Translations under genes and position numbers: made by a program
In this document: in pieces, positions 1 to 12,500 of the stretch
How positions within the stretch are numbered: position 1 is the stretch's first letter
How the letters are laid out: each line of letters begins with the position of its first letter
Assembly: GCA_015179025.1 (NCBI GenBank)
Contig: WHUX01000016.1
Span: 1-64,000, forward strand
Reading direction: 5' to 3'
Source: Terfezia claveryi
Taxonomy: Eukaryota; Ascomycota; Pezizomycetes; Pezizales; Pezizaceae
DNA: 64,000 nucleotides
The notes under the pieces: generated by a model
Databases searched by the model: none
What the model saw: the letters and a program-made list of their open reading frames with translations, nothing else
What the model was told of the DNA's origin: nothing

Positions 1-160
1 GAAGTCCCTAGACACCTGATCACACACGTAGTGCTCCCTACGTGTGCGATACCTCGACACTCGCATCCATCACCTGCGATCGCAGGTGATACCCGAACCA
101 GAATAAGTCGTTGTTTACCATGTCGACGCGGGAATTACCTTCCAACCTCCGTCTATCATA
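1..160 (+). repeat. 3' portion of the 5' LTR of element A
   Basis: This stretch aligns with about 6056-6216 with few changes. It ends in CATA where the 3' LTR has CACA, a C-to-T change at the LTR terminus. It contains two inverted repeats also present in the 3' LTR, including a perfect 22-base palindrome at 69-90. Confidence 0.85.
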
Positions 161-472
161 TTTTGTTGCGTCATATATATTCTCCACTACAAATAAATAT
201 GTCCGAAGCACGTATGGAGGCCTCCGGCTCCACTCACCTTCTGAATTGCTATGTGGCGCACCTTGGTCGCTGCCCTCCGAACTGACAATACCCCTCCTTC
301 TGCTCTACACATATTCCTGCAGGAACTCCGCCTCGTTTTTCACCGCCATTCATGCAGCCCATGGTGCCGGCATACAGTCAGCACGGAGTACCATCAACTT
401 TCGCTCAACCACTCACAGGCACTTCTACCTCAACTGAGTCACTCTGGATCTATTATAACTGCGGATATCAAT

Positions 473-1375
473 ATGGCTTAACCCTCCAAGCCTCCTCCAT
501 GACCGGCTTCAGCGCCTACCTCCACTCGTGCCTCTAAAGTCCATGAGCCTGAGAATTTTGATGGCACTCGATCAAAATTCACTCGATTTCTCACCAAGCT
601 TTCTTTGGTGTTCTCCTCCGATCCCTCTCGATATACTAGTGAAGCAGCCAAAATTGCCTATGCTGCTTCCTACCTCTCTGGATCTGCTGCCGATTGGTTT
701 GAGCCCCACCTCAACAAAACAAGTGGGACCGTTGATTTCCCTACTTATGAAGCCTTCGCTAAGGTATTGAAAAATGCCTATGACGATCCCGATGCTCGCG
801 CCACTGCAGAACGCAAATTGCTTAATCTCCGCCAAGGAGACCACGATTGTTCCTCTTACCATGCTGAGTTTGCAACTCACGCGACAATTTTAGCCTACGA
901 TGATAGGACTAAAATATCCTTCTTTTCCAATGGGGCTAATACCGAGCTCAAAACAGCCCTTTCCTATCAAGCCTCTCCCCCAGAATCTTTCAACGAATTT
1001 GTCCAGCTTTGTATTAAGCTGGACAACCGCGCTAAACTCCCACGCACCCAACACCCTCTTCGAGTCTCCAGCTCCAACCAATCCACGACCCCTACCCGTT
1101 TACCAGCCCCTTCTACTTCGGTTGGTACTGCCGCTGGACCCATGGACCTTTCGACCACAATGAAAAAGCGTGGACCCTTAACCCCCGAAATCCGCAAACA
1201 CAACAGAGACAATAACCTGTATATGTATTGTGGAAGATCTGGTCATTGGGCGACAGTCTGCCCGGTCTCAGCCAAAAATAAAAAGTTGGCTGTAGCTGGT
1301 ACTACCCCCACTGCCTCTCCCGATACCACCACCGACAATCTCTTTGAGTTGTCAAAAAACGAACGTACTCTTTGA
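473..1375 (+). pseudogene. gag of element A (capsid plus zinc knuckle)
   Basis: The frame can be followed from an ATG at 473 through the long open part (605 onward) to a TGA at 1373-1375, about 300 codons. Two early stops (TAA at codon 3 and a TGA soon after) look like C-to-T changes of CAA and CGA. The body resembles gypsy capsid, with the run SAADWFEPHL near 690. Near 1225-1265 lies a zinc knuckle whose first cysteine appears replaced by tyrosine (YMYCGRSGHWATVCP), a TGT-to-TAT type change. The following pol frame starts in the -1 frame and overlaps the gag stop by a few bases, either a programmed shift or an indel. Confidence 0.85.
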
Positions 1376-4300
1376 TCAATGATGGCCGATCAGAGAGTGC
1401 CAAGATGCAACCTGGCGCCATCAATCCTGTCCATGACCCTGTCCATGTGTTTAATTCATTTTCTGTTTTGAAGGAAGTCCACTTAGAAGGTACTGGTTAT
1501 GTATTACCTTTGGTTTCTCGTAAGTCCCGTCAACGACTAGCTCGTCGACGGCGCCTTGCGAATGTATTGCGAATTTCTAGAATTGCTGTGCTTTCTGCTG
1601 ATTGTCATGATTTGGGGTCTGAAGACCCACTTGCTTTGCCGTGTATAGTCAATGAAGAGCTTTCTGCCACGTGCATGGTAGACTCAGGAGCTAGCTCCCA
1701 GTTTATCGATATTGACTATGCCATGAACATGAACTTGCCATTGGACGTGAAAAACAAGCCGGAAGATCTCGTACTTGCTGATAGGAAACCTTTACCTATC
1801 GGAAAAATCACACACACTTGCACCTTAAAACTCTCTATCGACCAATATCAAGAAACCCTCACATTCCATGTTACCAAGTTAGCCGGGTGGGACTTGATTG
1901 TGGGAAAAACATGGCTTAGGCGACACAACCCAACGATTGACTGGTCAGTTAATACCATCGCCTTCGCCTCCGGATTTTGCCATGCCCATTGCCTACCAAC
2001 CCGCCCTCCGAAAACACCTCCCGCGACTAACCCACTTCGGATATCAATTATTTCCAGAGCAGCTTTTCGGGTTGCTATCAAGGACCCGGATGCTCGCCTC
2101 TGTATTGCAGCAATATATGCCTCCGTTGACGAGGATGAGTCCGTTGAACCTGCTGCTAAATTGGTTCCTTCTGAATATCATGATTATCTTGCTCTCTTTT
2201 CAGAAAAAGAAGCTCGAATACTACCCCACATCGATACGTTGACCATGCTATCCCTTTGCAAGAAGGAGCCAAACCTCCTTTTGGCCGCATGTACTCTATG
2301 TCTGACTCAGAACTCAAGGAAGTACGCAAATGGATCGACGAGAATTTATCCAAATCCTTCATACGAGCCAGTTCTTCTTCTGCAGCCTCTCCGGTCCTAT
2401 TTGTCAAAAAAAAGGATGGTTCCTTACGTCTATGTGTCGACTACCGTGCTCTAAATGATATCACGATTAAGGATAGAAACCGCTACCTCGCATCGAAGAA
2501 ACCCTGAACCAGATTCGAGGATGCAAATACTTTACACGCCTCGATTTACGTGCATGCTTCAACCAAATCCGAATTAAAGAAGGTGATGAGTGGAAAACTG
2601 CCTTCCGCACTCGGTACGGACTTTTTGAATTTCTAGTTATGCCCTTTGGGTTGACTAATGCCCCTGCTACCGCTCAACGATTCATGAATGATACCCTCCG
2701 TGAATACCTCGATATCTTCTGTGTATGCTACATCGACGACATTTTGATTTACTCAAGGAATCTAAAAGAACATAAGGAACAGGTGCGAAAGGTTCTCCAA
2801 AAACTCAAGGAATCTGGGTTATTTATAAAACCAGAGAAATGCGAATTCTCGGTTGAGAAAACCTCATTCTTGGGATTTATCATCTCTGAGTATGGCTTGG
2901 AAATGGACCCGAGAAGGTTAATGCAGTTCTTAATTGGGAGACCCCTCGTTCTGTTAAGGATATCCAGTGTTTTCTTGGATTTGCCAATTTTTACCGCAGG
3001 TTTATCAATAAGTATTCTGCTCTTTGCCAACCTCTTTTTAACTTGCTTCGAAAAGATGTTCCTTTTGTTTGGAATTCTTCATGTGAAGAGGTTTTTAAAC
3101 TTCTCAAGGAAACCTTCACCTCCGCACCCATCCTCCGCCATTTCGACCCTGAGCTCGAGACCTTGGTCGAAACGGACGCCTCAGATTATGTCACCTCCGG
3201 AATCCTGTCACAGAAACACCCAAAAGATGGGAAATTTGTTCTGCACTCAGTTGCATTTATTTCGGAAAAAATGTCACCTGCTGAATGCAATTATGGCATT
3301 GGAGATAAGGAATTGCTAGCAATCATTCTGGCTCTTGAAAAATGGCACATCTACTTACACCAGCTCCCACAACCGTTCACTATCCTCACCGACCATCACA
3401 ACCTACAGAGCTTTACCTCCAAAGCCTTGCTTTCACGCCGACAAGCTCGTTGGGCGCAGGAAATAGCCCAATATAACTTCAAGATTGTCTTCAGACCCGG
3501 CACCCAGAACACCAAAGCCGATGCACTCACCAGGAGATCTGGAGACCTCCCTGAGGAAGGGGATGGTCGTGCTCGCCCAACACAGGCCCTAATACCCGCC
3601 GAGAAATTTTCGCTTTCTGCAGCCTCAATCGTTAACAATGAAGACATTCTTGCCGCCCTCAAGACTGACAAGCTCGCTCTCGAGATTATGCACGCCCTCA
3701 AGAACGCGCCAGAAAACACCCGATAATCCCTTTGGCTGAATGTCAGCTCTCGGAGGGACTTATACTCGTTAATGGTCTAGTTTATGTTCCTGACTCCCCG
3801 GAATACACCTCCGCATTCTCCATACCTACCACGACCACCCAGCTGCGGGACACCCCTGTCAAGTAGCCACCTATGAATTGGTATCATGAGACTACTGGTG
3901 GCCAAAGATGCGCCAGACTATAGTTCGATACCTTCGAAATTGTGATACCTGCGCCCGGATTAAACCAGCTCGCCATGCCCCTTATGGATTGTTAAAACCA
4001 CTTCAAGTTCCATTTCGGAAGTGGTCATCTGTCTCCTTGGACCTTGTTACTGGCCTTCCCGTCTCAAATGGATTTGATGCCTTATTGGTTTAGTTGACCG
4101 ATTGTCAAAAATGGCACACTATATACCTACCAACACGGACGCCAATTCCAAGCAGATTGCTAAGCTCTTCTTTGATAATGTCTTTCGCCTACATGGAATT
4201 CCCGATTCGATCGTCTCAGACCATGGCACTCAATTCGTATCCGAATTCACTCGCTCCTTGACCTCCCTCGTTGGGATTCAACAGAAGGTTTCAACAGCCT

Positions 4301-5099
4301 TCCACCCCCAGACTGATGGACAAACGGAACGAATCAATGCCATCGCAGAACAATACTTGCGGGCTTACTGTAATTATCAACAAGACAACTGGTCCGAACT
4401 ATCACCATGGCCGAGTTTTCCTACAACAATACCTTATCCTCGACCCTAGGTATCACCCCCTTTCAGGCTATGTATGGTGAAAATCCCAAATACCAGATCA
4501 CCACGAACCCCGCCACCAAGCTACCCGCCCCCCAAGTGATCAAAGAATATGCGGACCGCCTTGCTGAGCTGGACGCCCATCTTCGATCAGAAATGATCTG
4601 GGCACAAGCTACCTACTCCGAACAAGCTAATAAATCTCGGATTCTGGCCCCTAAGTTCGAAATAGGGGATCAAGTGTGTTACTTCGTCGACATGTTAAAA
4701 CAACTCGCCCATCGACAAAACTTGACTTCAAGAAGTTGGGAAAATTCCGGATAATCAGAAGGTCTCCTCCCATGCCTATAAACTCAACCTCCCGCATCTA
4801 TGAAAATCCATCCCATTTTTCATGTCTCACTCCTCGAACCTGCCTCCATGGACCCCCTTCCGGGTCAAATCCAGCCTCCCCCACTACCTATGATCATTGA
4901 GGATGAACCCAAATGGGAAGTGGACAAAATCGTCGACTCTCGTTTCCGCGGTCACATACTAGAATACCTTGCCCGTTGGGTAGGCTATGACGAGCTTACC
5001 TGGGAACCTGCCAATATGTTTTCGAATGCGCCTAGTGTTGTGAAAAAATTCCACACTGCATACCCCTCGAAACCACGTCCTCACACTCTACCTAAATGA
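1372..5099 (+). pseudogene. pol of element A: protease, RT, RNase H, integrase, chromodomain
   Basis: The domains appear in order in several shifted frames. Protease has MVDSGASSQFID near 1678. Reverse transcriptase has [17 protein letters not shown] near 2407 and the catalytic YIDD near 2729. RNase H has VETDASDYV near 3164 and DHHNL near 3392. Integrase has the zinc-binding CDTC near 3942, the second catalytic Asp in SDHGTQF near 4218 and the catalytic Glu in DGQTERIN near 4315. The chromodomain (KWEVDKIVDSR to WEPANMF) lies at about 4911-5030. The frame changes at least five times (near 2450, 2510-2640, 3040-3320, 3730-3900 and 4090-4450), so it is non-functional as read, although some shifts could be assembly indels. 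Confidence 0.92.
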
Positions 5100-5334
5100 G
5101 TGGAATTTGAACTTGGTATCCTGCCTTGTATTCGCAGAAGCTCATCCTTGGAAGAGGGAGCTACTGTTACGAACCCTCTCGAATCACGATCCTGACCCCG
5201 ATCGATATCGCCGGCAACCCACGCACTTGCCAAAGTATATCATGTGACTATGTTCTCGACCCTGCCTCTCCTGGCTAGCCGACATCCGACCGCATCCCGG
5301 AAGTCCTAGTCGCTCGCTTATGGATTTGACACTT

Positions 5335-5630
5335 GAGAGTCGAACCAAAACTGGCACGACTCTCAAACTAGGAAATACCCTGGAAACCCTTGAACCCTAT
5401 TTTGACCCAGACCTTATTTGAGAGTCAAACCAAAACTGGCACGACTCTCAGATTTAGAAAATACCCCGGAAACCCTCGAACCCTATTTTGACCCAAACCT
5501 TATTTGAGAGTCAAACCAAAACTGGCACGACTTTCAGATTTAGGAAATACCCCGGAAACCCTCAAACCCTATTTTGACCCAGACCTTATTTGAGAGTCGA
5601 ACCAAAACTGGCACGACTCTCAGATTAGGA
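5335..5630 (+). repeat. Tandem 86-base repeat with internal hairpins in the element A LTR
   Basis: Four units start at 5335, 5420, 5506 and 5592 (spacing 85, 86, 86); the last is truncated. Every unit begins GAGAGTC and carries a partner CGACTCTC (CGACTTTC in unit 3) about 22 bases on, so each can fold into a short stem-loop. The array lies in the upstream (U3) part of the LTR, before the TATA-like motif. Confidence 0.9.
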
Positions 5631-6073
5631 ACAACCTGCTCTCGCTCAAAACTCTTTCTTTAGCTTATCAGAAATTTCACCTTCGCTTATGTACAATTCT
5701 TCAGGTCTTCTGTTCGCACTAGCGTTATCCGTTATTACCAGATGCCTCGTTCTCGACGATCTCACAGGATCCGTGTATCCGTGAGCTGGCTTGCGTGTTC
5801 ATCTTCCATTATGCTTTGTCTAGACCATTGTGTTAGCCAAAAAGGTGTTGTTCGAGATGGAGACAGGATCTCTATAAAAGAAGCCTGTTCTTGCCGTCTG
5901 TATTCTGTTTCTTTCTTCCCCATGCAACAACTTGTCTACCTTCCTGTACCTAGTTGTTATACGAATATATCTGCACCACTGTTCTTGAGAGTAGCTCAAA
6001 CTACCTCGCCTTCTCGACCTTGACCTCGATACCTCGCTCGACTTTGGTTTCGCCCAAAGTCCCTAGACACCTG

Positions 6074-6145
6074 ATCACACACGTAGAGCTCCCTACGTGT
6101 GCGATACCTCGACACTCGCGTCCATCACCTGTTATCGCAGGTGAT
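6074..6145. repeat. Two adjacent palindromes near the end of the element A LTR
   Basis: The first is an inverted repeat (about 6074-6086 against 6093-6105) built on CACACGTAG and CTACGTGTG. The second (6124-6145) is a palindrome, ATCACCTG to CAGGTGAT, perfect in the 5' LTR copy at 69-90 and slightly altered here. They lie downstream of the TATA-like motif, so they would be in the transcript. Confidence 0.75.
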
Positions 6146-6216
6146 ACTCCGAACCAGAATAAGTCGTTGTTTACCGCGTCAACGCGGGAATTACCTTCCA
6201 ACCTCCGTCCATCACA

Positions 6217-6345
6217 TTTTTCCCTAGATCACACACGTAGCGCTCCTACGTGTGCGATTGCCCCTTGCCACTTCCCCGGCATACCCTTTGGTCGCCTTGT
6301 CCCCCAGAGCCCTCGTTATACATATAGCTGGCCTCAGTTATAGGG
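6217..6345 (+). repeat. LTR-like flank just outside element A
   Basis: Immediately after the LTR end the sequence repeats the CACACGTAG/CTACGTGTG inverted repeat seen inside the LTR, then changes to unrelated GC-balanced sequence that stops abruptly near 6345, where AT-rich sequence begins. This suggests element A sits next to or inside a remnant of a related LTR. Confidence 0.45.
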
Positions 6346-8499
6346 AGGGTAAAGATACTTCTCTTGATAGAAACTTAAGGTTCCACCTGTATATATGCAA
6401 CTATATATATAAGGTACTGTAGCATATTCTGTGCCTAAGGAAGAGGTCCCAATATAAAGCAGACTAGCCTTAAATCTTGGTAAGTAATCTGTAGATCACT
6501 GATTAATTGCAAATCAAGTTGAAGTTGTAAAAAGCTAACTCAGTGAGTTGTGGAGGAGATAAAAACTCACTTGTTAAGGTAAGTCTTAGCAAGCGAGGTG
6601 AGTTTTACTCACTCTATAGTATACACTAGTAGGTCTTCTATAAACTTTTGGAGATTAATATATACTTTTCTATAGTATATCACTCTTAACCAGATAGTTT
6701 GTTCTAATGAATAAACACTGTTATAAAGTAGTACCTCAGAGCATATATCAATTACTAGTAAAACAACTGGGTTTTACTACTAGCTACCTACAAATTTGTT
6801 GTAAATAATTACTTTTTGGAAATATTAAAAACCTCTCTATTTCTAGCTAACTATAGATAGTACCCTCAGTTTGTAAGCTCACTGGCTCTATTATAGAAAA
6901 CAAAGAACAATATCTTAGCCAAGAAGTTTATTACTAAAATTATTGAACTTTACTCAACCTTAAAAGCTAATCAAAAATATACTTAAGCTAAATATATAGA
7001 GTATACTAATAGATCTAGGTTGCCTGCCCTAATGTATCAGCTAGAGAATTAGGTATAGTTATCTAACAGGTACTTCTAAGCTGAATAACCTTTATAAAAA
7101 CTAGACTATAAGTTCTTAAGTCTATATAAACTACTAAAAAGTATGGGGACTTATATGTATTAGCTAAAGTTCTCTAGGGATATTAAATATTACCCTATTA
7201 TTTATATCTTAGAAATCAAGCTAGCTATGGATGATTCTCTCCAAGATCAAAGGAACCCTTTACCTCTACATATAGTAATTATAAGAAAAGAAGAGTAGGA
7301 GGTTGAAAAGGTACTAGACTTCAAGAAGTATTATGGGCAAGTTCAATATAAGATCAAGTAGTTAGGAGATGAAAAAGCTACCTAGCAACTTGCATAAGAC
7401 TTAGAAAATGTATAAAACTTGGTTATTCTATTCTACTAATAGTACTTTAGGAAGCCTTACCTAGTTGAATAAATGTCCTACCTGTTTAAGAGTTATATAG
7501 CAGGATCTATCCAACTCTAATTTTTACTACTATTTGAAGTTAAAATTCTTGTTTCTATTATTGTTTTCTATATTATTGTTTCCTATAGTAATTTACTAGT
7601 TGTTATACCTAGGCCTCTATATTACTAAAGCTTTAGTCTAAAGAAAAGATAGTATTATAACTATATTTCTAGTCTTATTTTAATACTAAAATAGGCTTGT
7701 TTAGGTATTATTCTATTTTAATATTTAAATAGGCTTGTTTGAGTATTGTTGATGGGTAATTGTTATCTTAGCTTCTAAATAAGAATCTTAGGAAGCTTAT
7801 TCCCTCTATAGCTTTAGTCTAGAATTATATATATATATTTTTATTTCTCTACTCTCTCATTAGATTCCTATTCAATGTCTTATATACTCAATATAGAATC
7901 TTGCTTCCCTTTATGCTTATATACTTCCCTCATATACTTCTTTATCTTATAAACAACTTTATAAAATAGCTGCCTCCCTCTAATATATATAGTAACTGCT
8001 TCTATATATCTTTTGCCTCTTACCTTTTGCTCCTTACCTTTACCTTATCTCAGCTTTTCTCTAGATTATATATATAATGTTCCTATATATATAATCCTTC
8101 TTTACTTCCTATCTAGGTATACCTCTTAGTTACTTTATTCCACAAAACTTCTTATTATACCTTTTACCCTTATACTACTGTCATTAAATCCCTATCCAAT
8201 ATCTTATATATTTAATATAAGACTTTGTTTCTCCCTATGAAGGTATACCCTCTTTGTATACCTCCTACTATTATCTTACTAGATCTCTCTATATCTCTTG
8301 TCACTTACCTCTTCTTCTTACTCTATTTTAGCCTTCTTCTAGATCATATATATAGTATTCCTATATATATAATCTTCTTTTACCTTCTATTTAGGTATAC
8401 TCCTTAGTCACTTTATTCTTTGAAGCCTCTTATTATAATACTTTATAACTTTATTTCTATTTCAATTTTTATCTTCTAGTTAAAACTTTATTCTCTATA
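6346..8499. other. AT-rich eroded region, no gene supported
   Basis: I see no convincing coding region. Composition is strongly AT-rich, with many TAG and TAA triplets in all frames, as expected of repeat DNA eroded by C-to-T changes. The stretch about 6950-7400 has the texture of a degraded coding sequence but no family could be recognised. From about 7800 the plus strand is markedly T-rich. Confidence 0.6.
7860..8440 (+). repeat. Degenerate direct duplication
   Basis: Two blocks resemble each other: TTCCTATTCAATGTCTTATA near 7865 against TCCCTATCCAATATCTTATA near 8188, and TTCCTATATATATAATCCTT near 8081 against TTCCTATATATATAATCTTC near 8350, followed in both by CTATNTAGGTATAC. Spacing differs between the two pairs (about 320 and 270), so indels have occurred. 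It is probably part of a longer eroded repeat. Confidence 0.6.
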
Positions 8500-8725
8500 T
8501 TTCTTATACTATTCATATTATCTATTTTAAACTTTAAATGAACTAGATTTCTATAAAAAAATCTAGTTCTACCTATTTATTTTCTCTTCCTCTTCTTTTT
8601 TATACAATAACTTGTCTATACTCCTATACTTAGTTATTTATATAAATACATCTATATTTTTTTTACTTTACTTAAGTATAACTTAGACTTCTTTACCTCT
8701 ATTTAGACCTTTCATACAACTCTAG
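8500..8725 (+). repeat. C-to-T-eroded relic of an element A-type LTR
   Basis: The run TCTATAAAA followed by ACAATAACTTGTCTATACTC, CCTATACTTAGTTATTTATA and a pyrimidine tail follows, in the same order and spacing, the 3' LTR of element A from its TATA-like motif (about 5870) through CAACAACTTGTCTACC and GTACCTAGTTGTTATACG (5925-5965). Nearly all differences are C-to-T on this strand with some G-to-A. No coding sequence accompanies it. Confidence 0.7.
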
Positions 8726-9517
8726 TCTTGCTCAAGTTGTCTCTTGTTCTTATCTATATATATTTATTTGACCTTATAAATCTTACTTTTATTTATTATT
8801 TGAATATTTATTATCTTACTCTTAATCTTTATATACTAAACTACTTATTAGGAACTTTATACCTTAATAAGTCTCATTCTACTTACTATTAGTAGTTTAT
8901 ATTATGATTCATAATAGAGAATAATTTAGTAATAATAGAAATGAAGTATATAGTACAATATTAAGCAATAATTTTTGATGAAAACTCAGTTGATTATCAA
9001 GTACTTAGTAAGTTAGTATAAAGTAGTTTTATAATAAGTATAGCTGATATAAATCAATATTGAGTTAAAAAAAAGTTATAAAACTTATTTTAACTTACTC
9101 TATAGTATATACTAAGTATAATTAAACTATAAACTTTTTTAGTTTATATAGCAATTTAGTCTAGCTTATACTAGCTATTTTTTAGTAATTACAATTATAA
9201 ATATATAGTTAAGAATATATAAATATCCTTATATAAATATCCTTATATAAATTTAAAAATTATATTAAAAAAAAGTATATAATTTAACTTTGAATTAAAT
9301 ACTTTTAATAATCTATATTATTAAGTAAGCTATTTAGTATTTCTTATAAGTTTCTTATTTAATAGAAAACTATATTTCAATATACTATACTTAGTAGTAG
9401 ATATAATATAAAAGTTATTTATTCTTTTAAATAACTTATATATAGTAAAATATATAAATAGATATACTAAAGTCTTAAAAGTATAGTTACTTAGATATAC
9501 TATATATAAGTATATAC
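8726..9517. other. AT-rich region without recognised features
   Basis: Very AT-rich sequence with no frame longer than about 60 codons and no motif I recognise. It ends sharply at the short GC-rich stretch near 9520 that probably marks the Helitron terminus. Confidence 0.6.
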
Positions 9518-9559
9518 TACGAGACTTTGCCGCTTGCTACACTCGCGTGAATACTAGGG

Positions 9560-12500
9560 GCAGAAAACAATAGCTTCTCTTATTGAATACCTAAATTTAT
9601 AATAGTAGTTTATGATAGTAATAATTCTGAGTAAACAATATTTGAGGTAACAACAGGAGAAATAGAGATATGTAGAACTGCGAGGTTAGCTACATTAGTT
9701 ACTTATGATATAGCTATATAAAACTGTCCATGTGTAAATATAGAAGTACGTAAATCCAATCCAACTATACCTAATATTTGACCCTGTAACTTATTAACTG
9801 TCATTGCAAAGGAAAGCTTGATAGGAAATTGTTTGTGACTTAAAATAAATATAAGTTCTCCTTCTGTAGTAGTTAAGAGAATTTGAGGTATAAGTTTTCT
9901 TTTCCCATCAAATTCTCTACCTAAAATGCGAGCTTCTATACACCTTCTACTAATTCAGGTAATAATCATGTGAGTTCCATTACATAGACCTTCCATAGGA
10001 TATAAATTCCATAAAAGCATAATAGGGTATCCAACTTTCAAAGTAAGTTGTAATGGTGGTAATCTACTAAAGTTAAGACTTTGAAGATATTCAGCAGGAT
10101 GTTGAGTAAGATAAGGGTCTTCATCATTAACATCAGAAGAATCAATAGAATAAAAAGTTTGAGAACTTCTAGGCATCATATCTAAAACCATAGAATTAAA
10201 TAGGTTAATATTATCATTATGAAAGGCAAGAAAATATCTATTGGTTAAAACCGTAAAGTCATTGGGTATAGTAGTAAGAAGAGTTAGTAGATAAACAAAA
10301 TGTATAAGATCTATTGGTTGGGTATAAGCTTGAATATATGATAGAAGAGAGATATTACCAAATAAGATAGGCTTGTATGATATATTATGAAGCCATAATA
10401 CCAAAGAAATATTATTAACTCCATCTTGAATTCGCATATTAATAGAAAGGCTTGAAATCTGAAAATGGAACCATAAAGAAGAGCTTTATAAGGAAGTATG
10501 AATTGTAGATGCATGATTACCATAGGGAACAACAGGAGCAATTTAAGCAAAGTCACCACCAAGTAAAATAGGAATATTACCAAATAAATCCTCTTGAGTA
10601 GTATCACAAATATCATTAAGAGTTCGATTAACAGCCTCAAAACAATATCGATGCTGCATAGGAACCTTATCCCAAATAATTAGACTGGTTTGACGAAGTA
10701 GATCAGCAAGTTGTGTATTTTTAGAAATATGACAGACAGACAGCTCATTAATTTCTAAAGCTATTGAAAATCGAGAATATGCTATACGTCCTCCTGGTAA
10801 TAGAAGAGCTACTATTCCTGAGGATGCAATACATAAAACTATTTTGCCTTGACCACGAAAATAATAACAAAGACATTTATATAAAAATGTTTTACCTATG
10901 CCTGCTGGTCCTCAAATAAAATATTGAGCTTGTGTCAGCATAGTGGTAATTTGATGGAGAATAGTATCATATGCTTGACGTTGATATTGATTTAATTGTT
11001 CTACTCGTTGTTGTCTAAATGTTTGTTCCTCAAGAATATTATAGACTAGTTCAGTAGCAATCAAAGGATTTTGATGTATTAGATTCTGCCAATTACCAAT
11101 TGGTAATGGTAAACCATAATCGGATAGAGATTTGCTAGCTTCGGCAAATATCTTTGACAGTAGAAATAATCCATAATTAAGATGAAGAGTTAGTATATCT
11201 TGTGGAATTAGTATATCAAAACGTTGAAGTTGTGAAGTTAAATCATCACAGATATGATTTTGAAACTGAATCTACAGTTAAGTAGGATTAGTAACACCAC
11301 CATATATAATAGCTGTAGCAAATAGTGTATGAAGAGCATGTCCAGTAGAAAAGATAATAGCTTCATCAAAGCATTGAATCCATTCTAAATCATCTTCTAA
11401 TAGACCAAGTGCAAGGCAAGCTTGTTGAAATATTGAATGGACTTGTCCATTGACTGTTCGAAGGTTGACAAAGGATGTAGCACTACGAATTACCACAAAA
11501 GTAATCGTAGATAGAATCGTTCTCCTTGTAAAGGATTGTAATGATATATATGTCCAATAGCTGTTCTATGTTGTCTTGGATGCCATTGTTTGTTTTTTGA
11601 ATTGAAAACAAAATATTGTGGAAATTGCTGATATAAGTACTGTCGCCATCATTATGCTGAGTGTTATAGGTAAACCAAGCCATTAGTTTAGATTGTGCTG
11701 ATTCTAAGTGTTCCTGAAGCTTTTCTCTATTTAAATTATCCCCAAAATTAACAGGTTGTTCTTCATATAAATAAACAAGTAAATGATAAACTGCAGGAAA
11801 TTCTTATGCATTTGAAACTCAAACAATCTCCAAACTGCCTCGCATGGTCCGATATAGCATCCTTGTAGATGTCATTTTACTTCATTAGCATTATCAGTTG
11901 TTTGTAACTGTAAAGTAGTTCAATCAGAACCTTTATAAATATATTTATGAATATATTTAAGAGCTTGAACTGATCCACAAACTTTAACATTAATATATGC
12001 TTGATAACACCAACTCAAGTAAGGATTATATGGTATAACCTAATGATTATCATATTGAAAACCATTTTTTCCCAGATATGTTAATCCACTATCTCGGTGG
12101 CAATATAAAGGGTATCCATCATCTAGAACAACTGTTGAATCTTGAAATGCTTTAGGAAATCATTTACTGTATCATAGGGAGTTTTGCTTGCTACTCATAC
12201 ATGGTGCTTATTGATAAGTAGTGCCGCAAGGTCCATAAACCATAGATGTTCCAATGATTGTTAGAAGTTTGCCGGTAGGATCTTGTACTTGAGAGGGCAA
12301 TTCAGCAGATATAATTTCATCAATTTTCTCAGATGTTAAAAAACAATCATCTTGATATAAAAACAATAATAAATGCATATGAAGTAATTCACACTTTTGG
12401 TATTCAATTGTCCAAACATATCCCAAAAATCTACTAAAGATTTCTTTGGTACGTAGTTGATAAAGCAAATCCCATTGCTTTAGATGAAATACTTAAGCAA

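Larger units (their letters stand above)
1..6216 (+). mobile_element. Ty3/gypsy chromovirus-type LTR retrotransposon (element A), 5' end cut by window
   Basis: The domain order is gag, protease, reverse transcriptase, RNase H, integrase, chromodomain, followed by a full 3' LTR. The first 160 bases match the last part of the 3' LTR, so the window begins inside the 5' LTR. The order RT-RH-IN places it in Ty3/gypsy, and the C-terminal chromodomain makes it a chromovirus, a class whose chromodomain is known to steer integration to marked chromatin. The coding part is broken by several frameshifts and a few stops, so this copy should not be autonomous as read. The target-site duplication cannot be checked because the left flank is outside the window. 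Confidence 0.95.
5165..6216 (+). repeat. 3' LTR of element A (1052 bases)
   Basis: It begins TGTTACGAAC directly after the coding tail and a short purine run, and ends CATCACA. The last 160 bases match the window start. Inside are a TATA-like TCTATAAAA at about 5870, the tandem hairpin repeats at 5335-5630 and two palindromes near 6074-6145. Confidence 0.88.
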
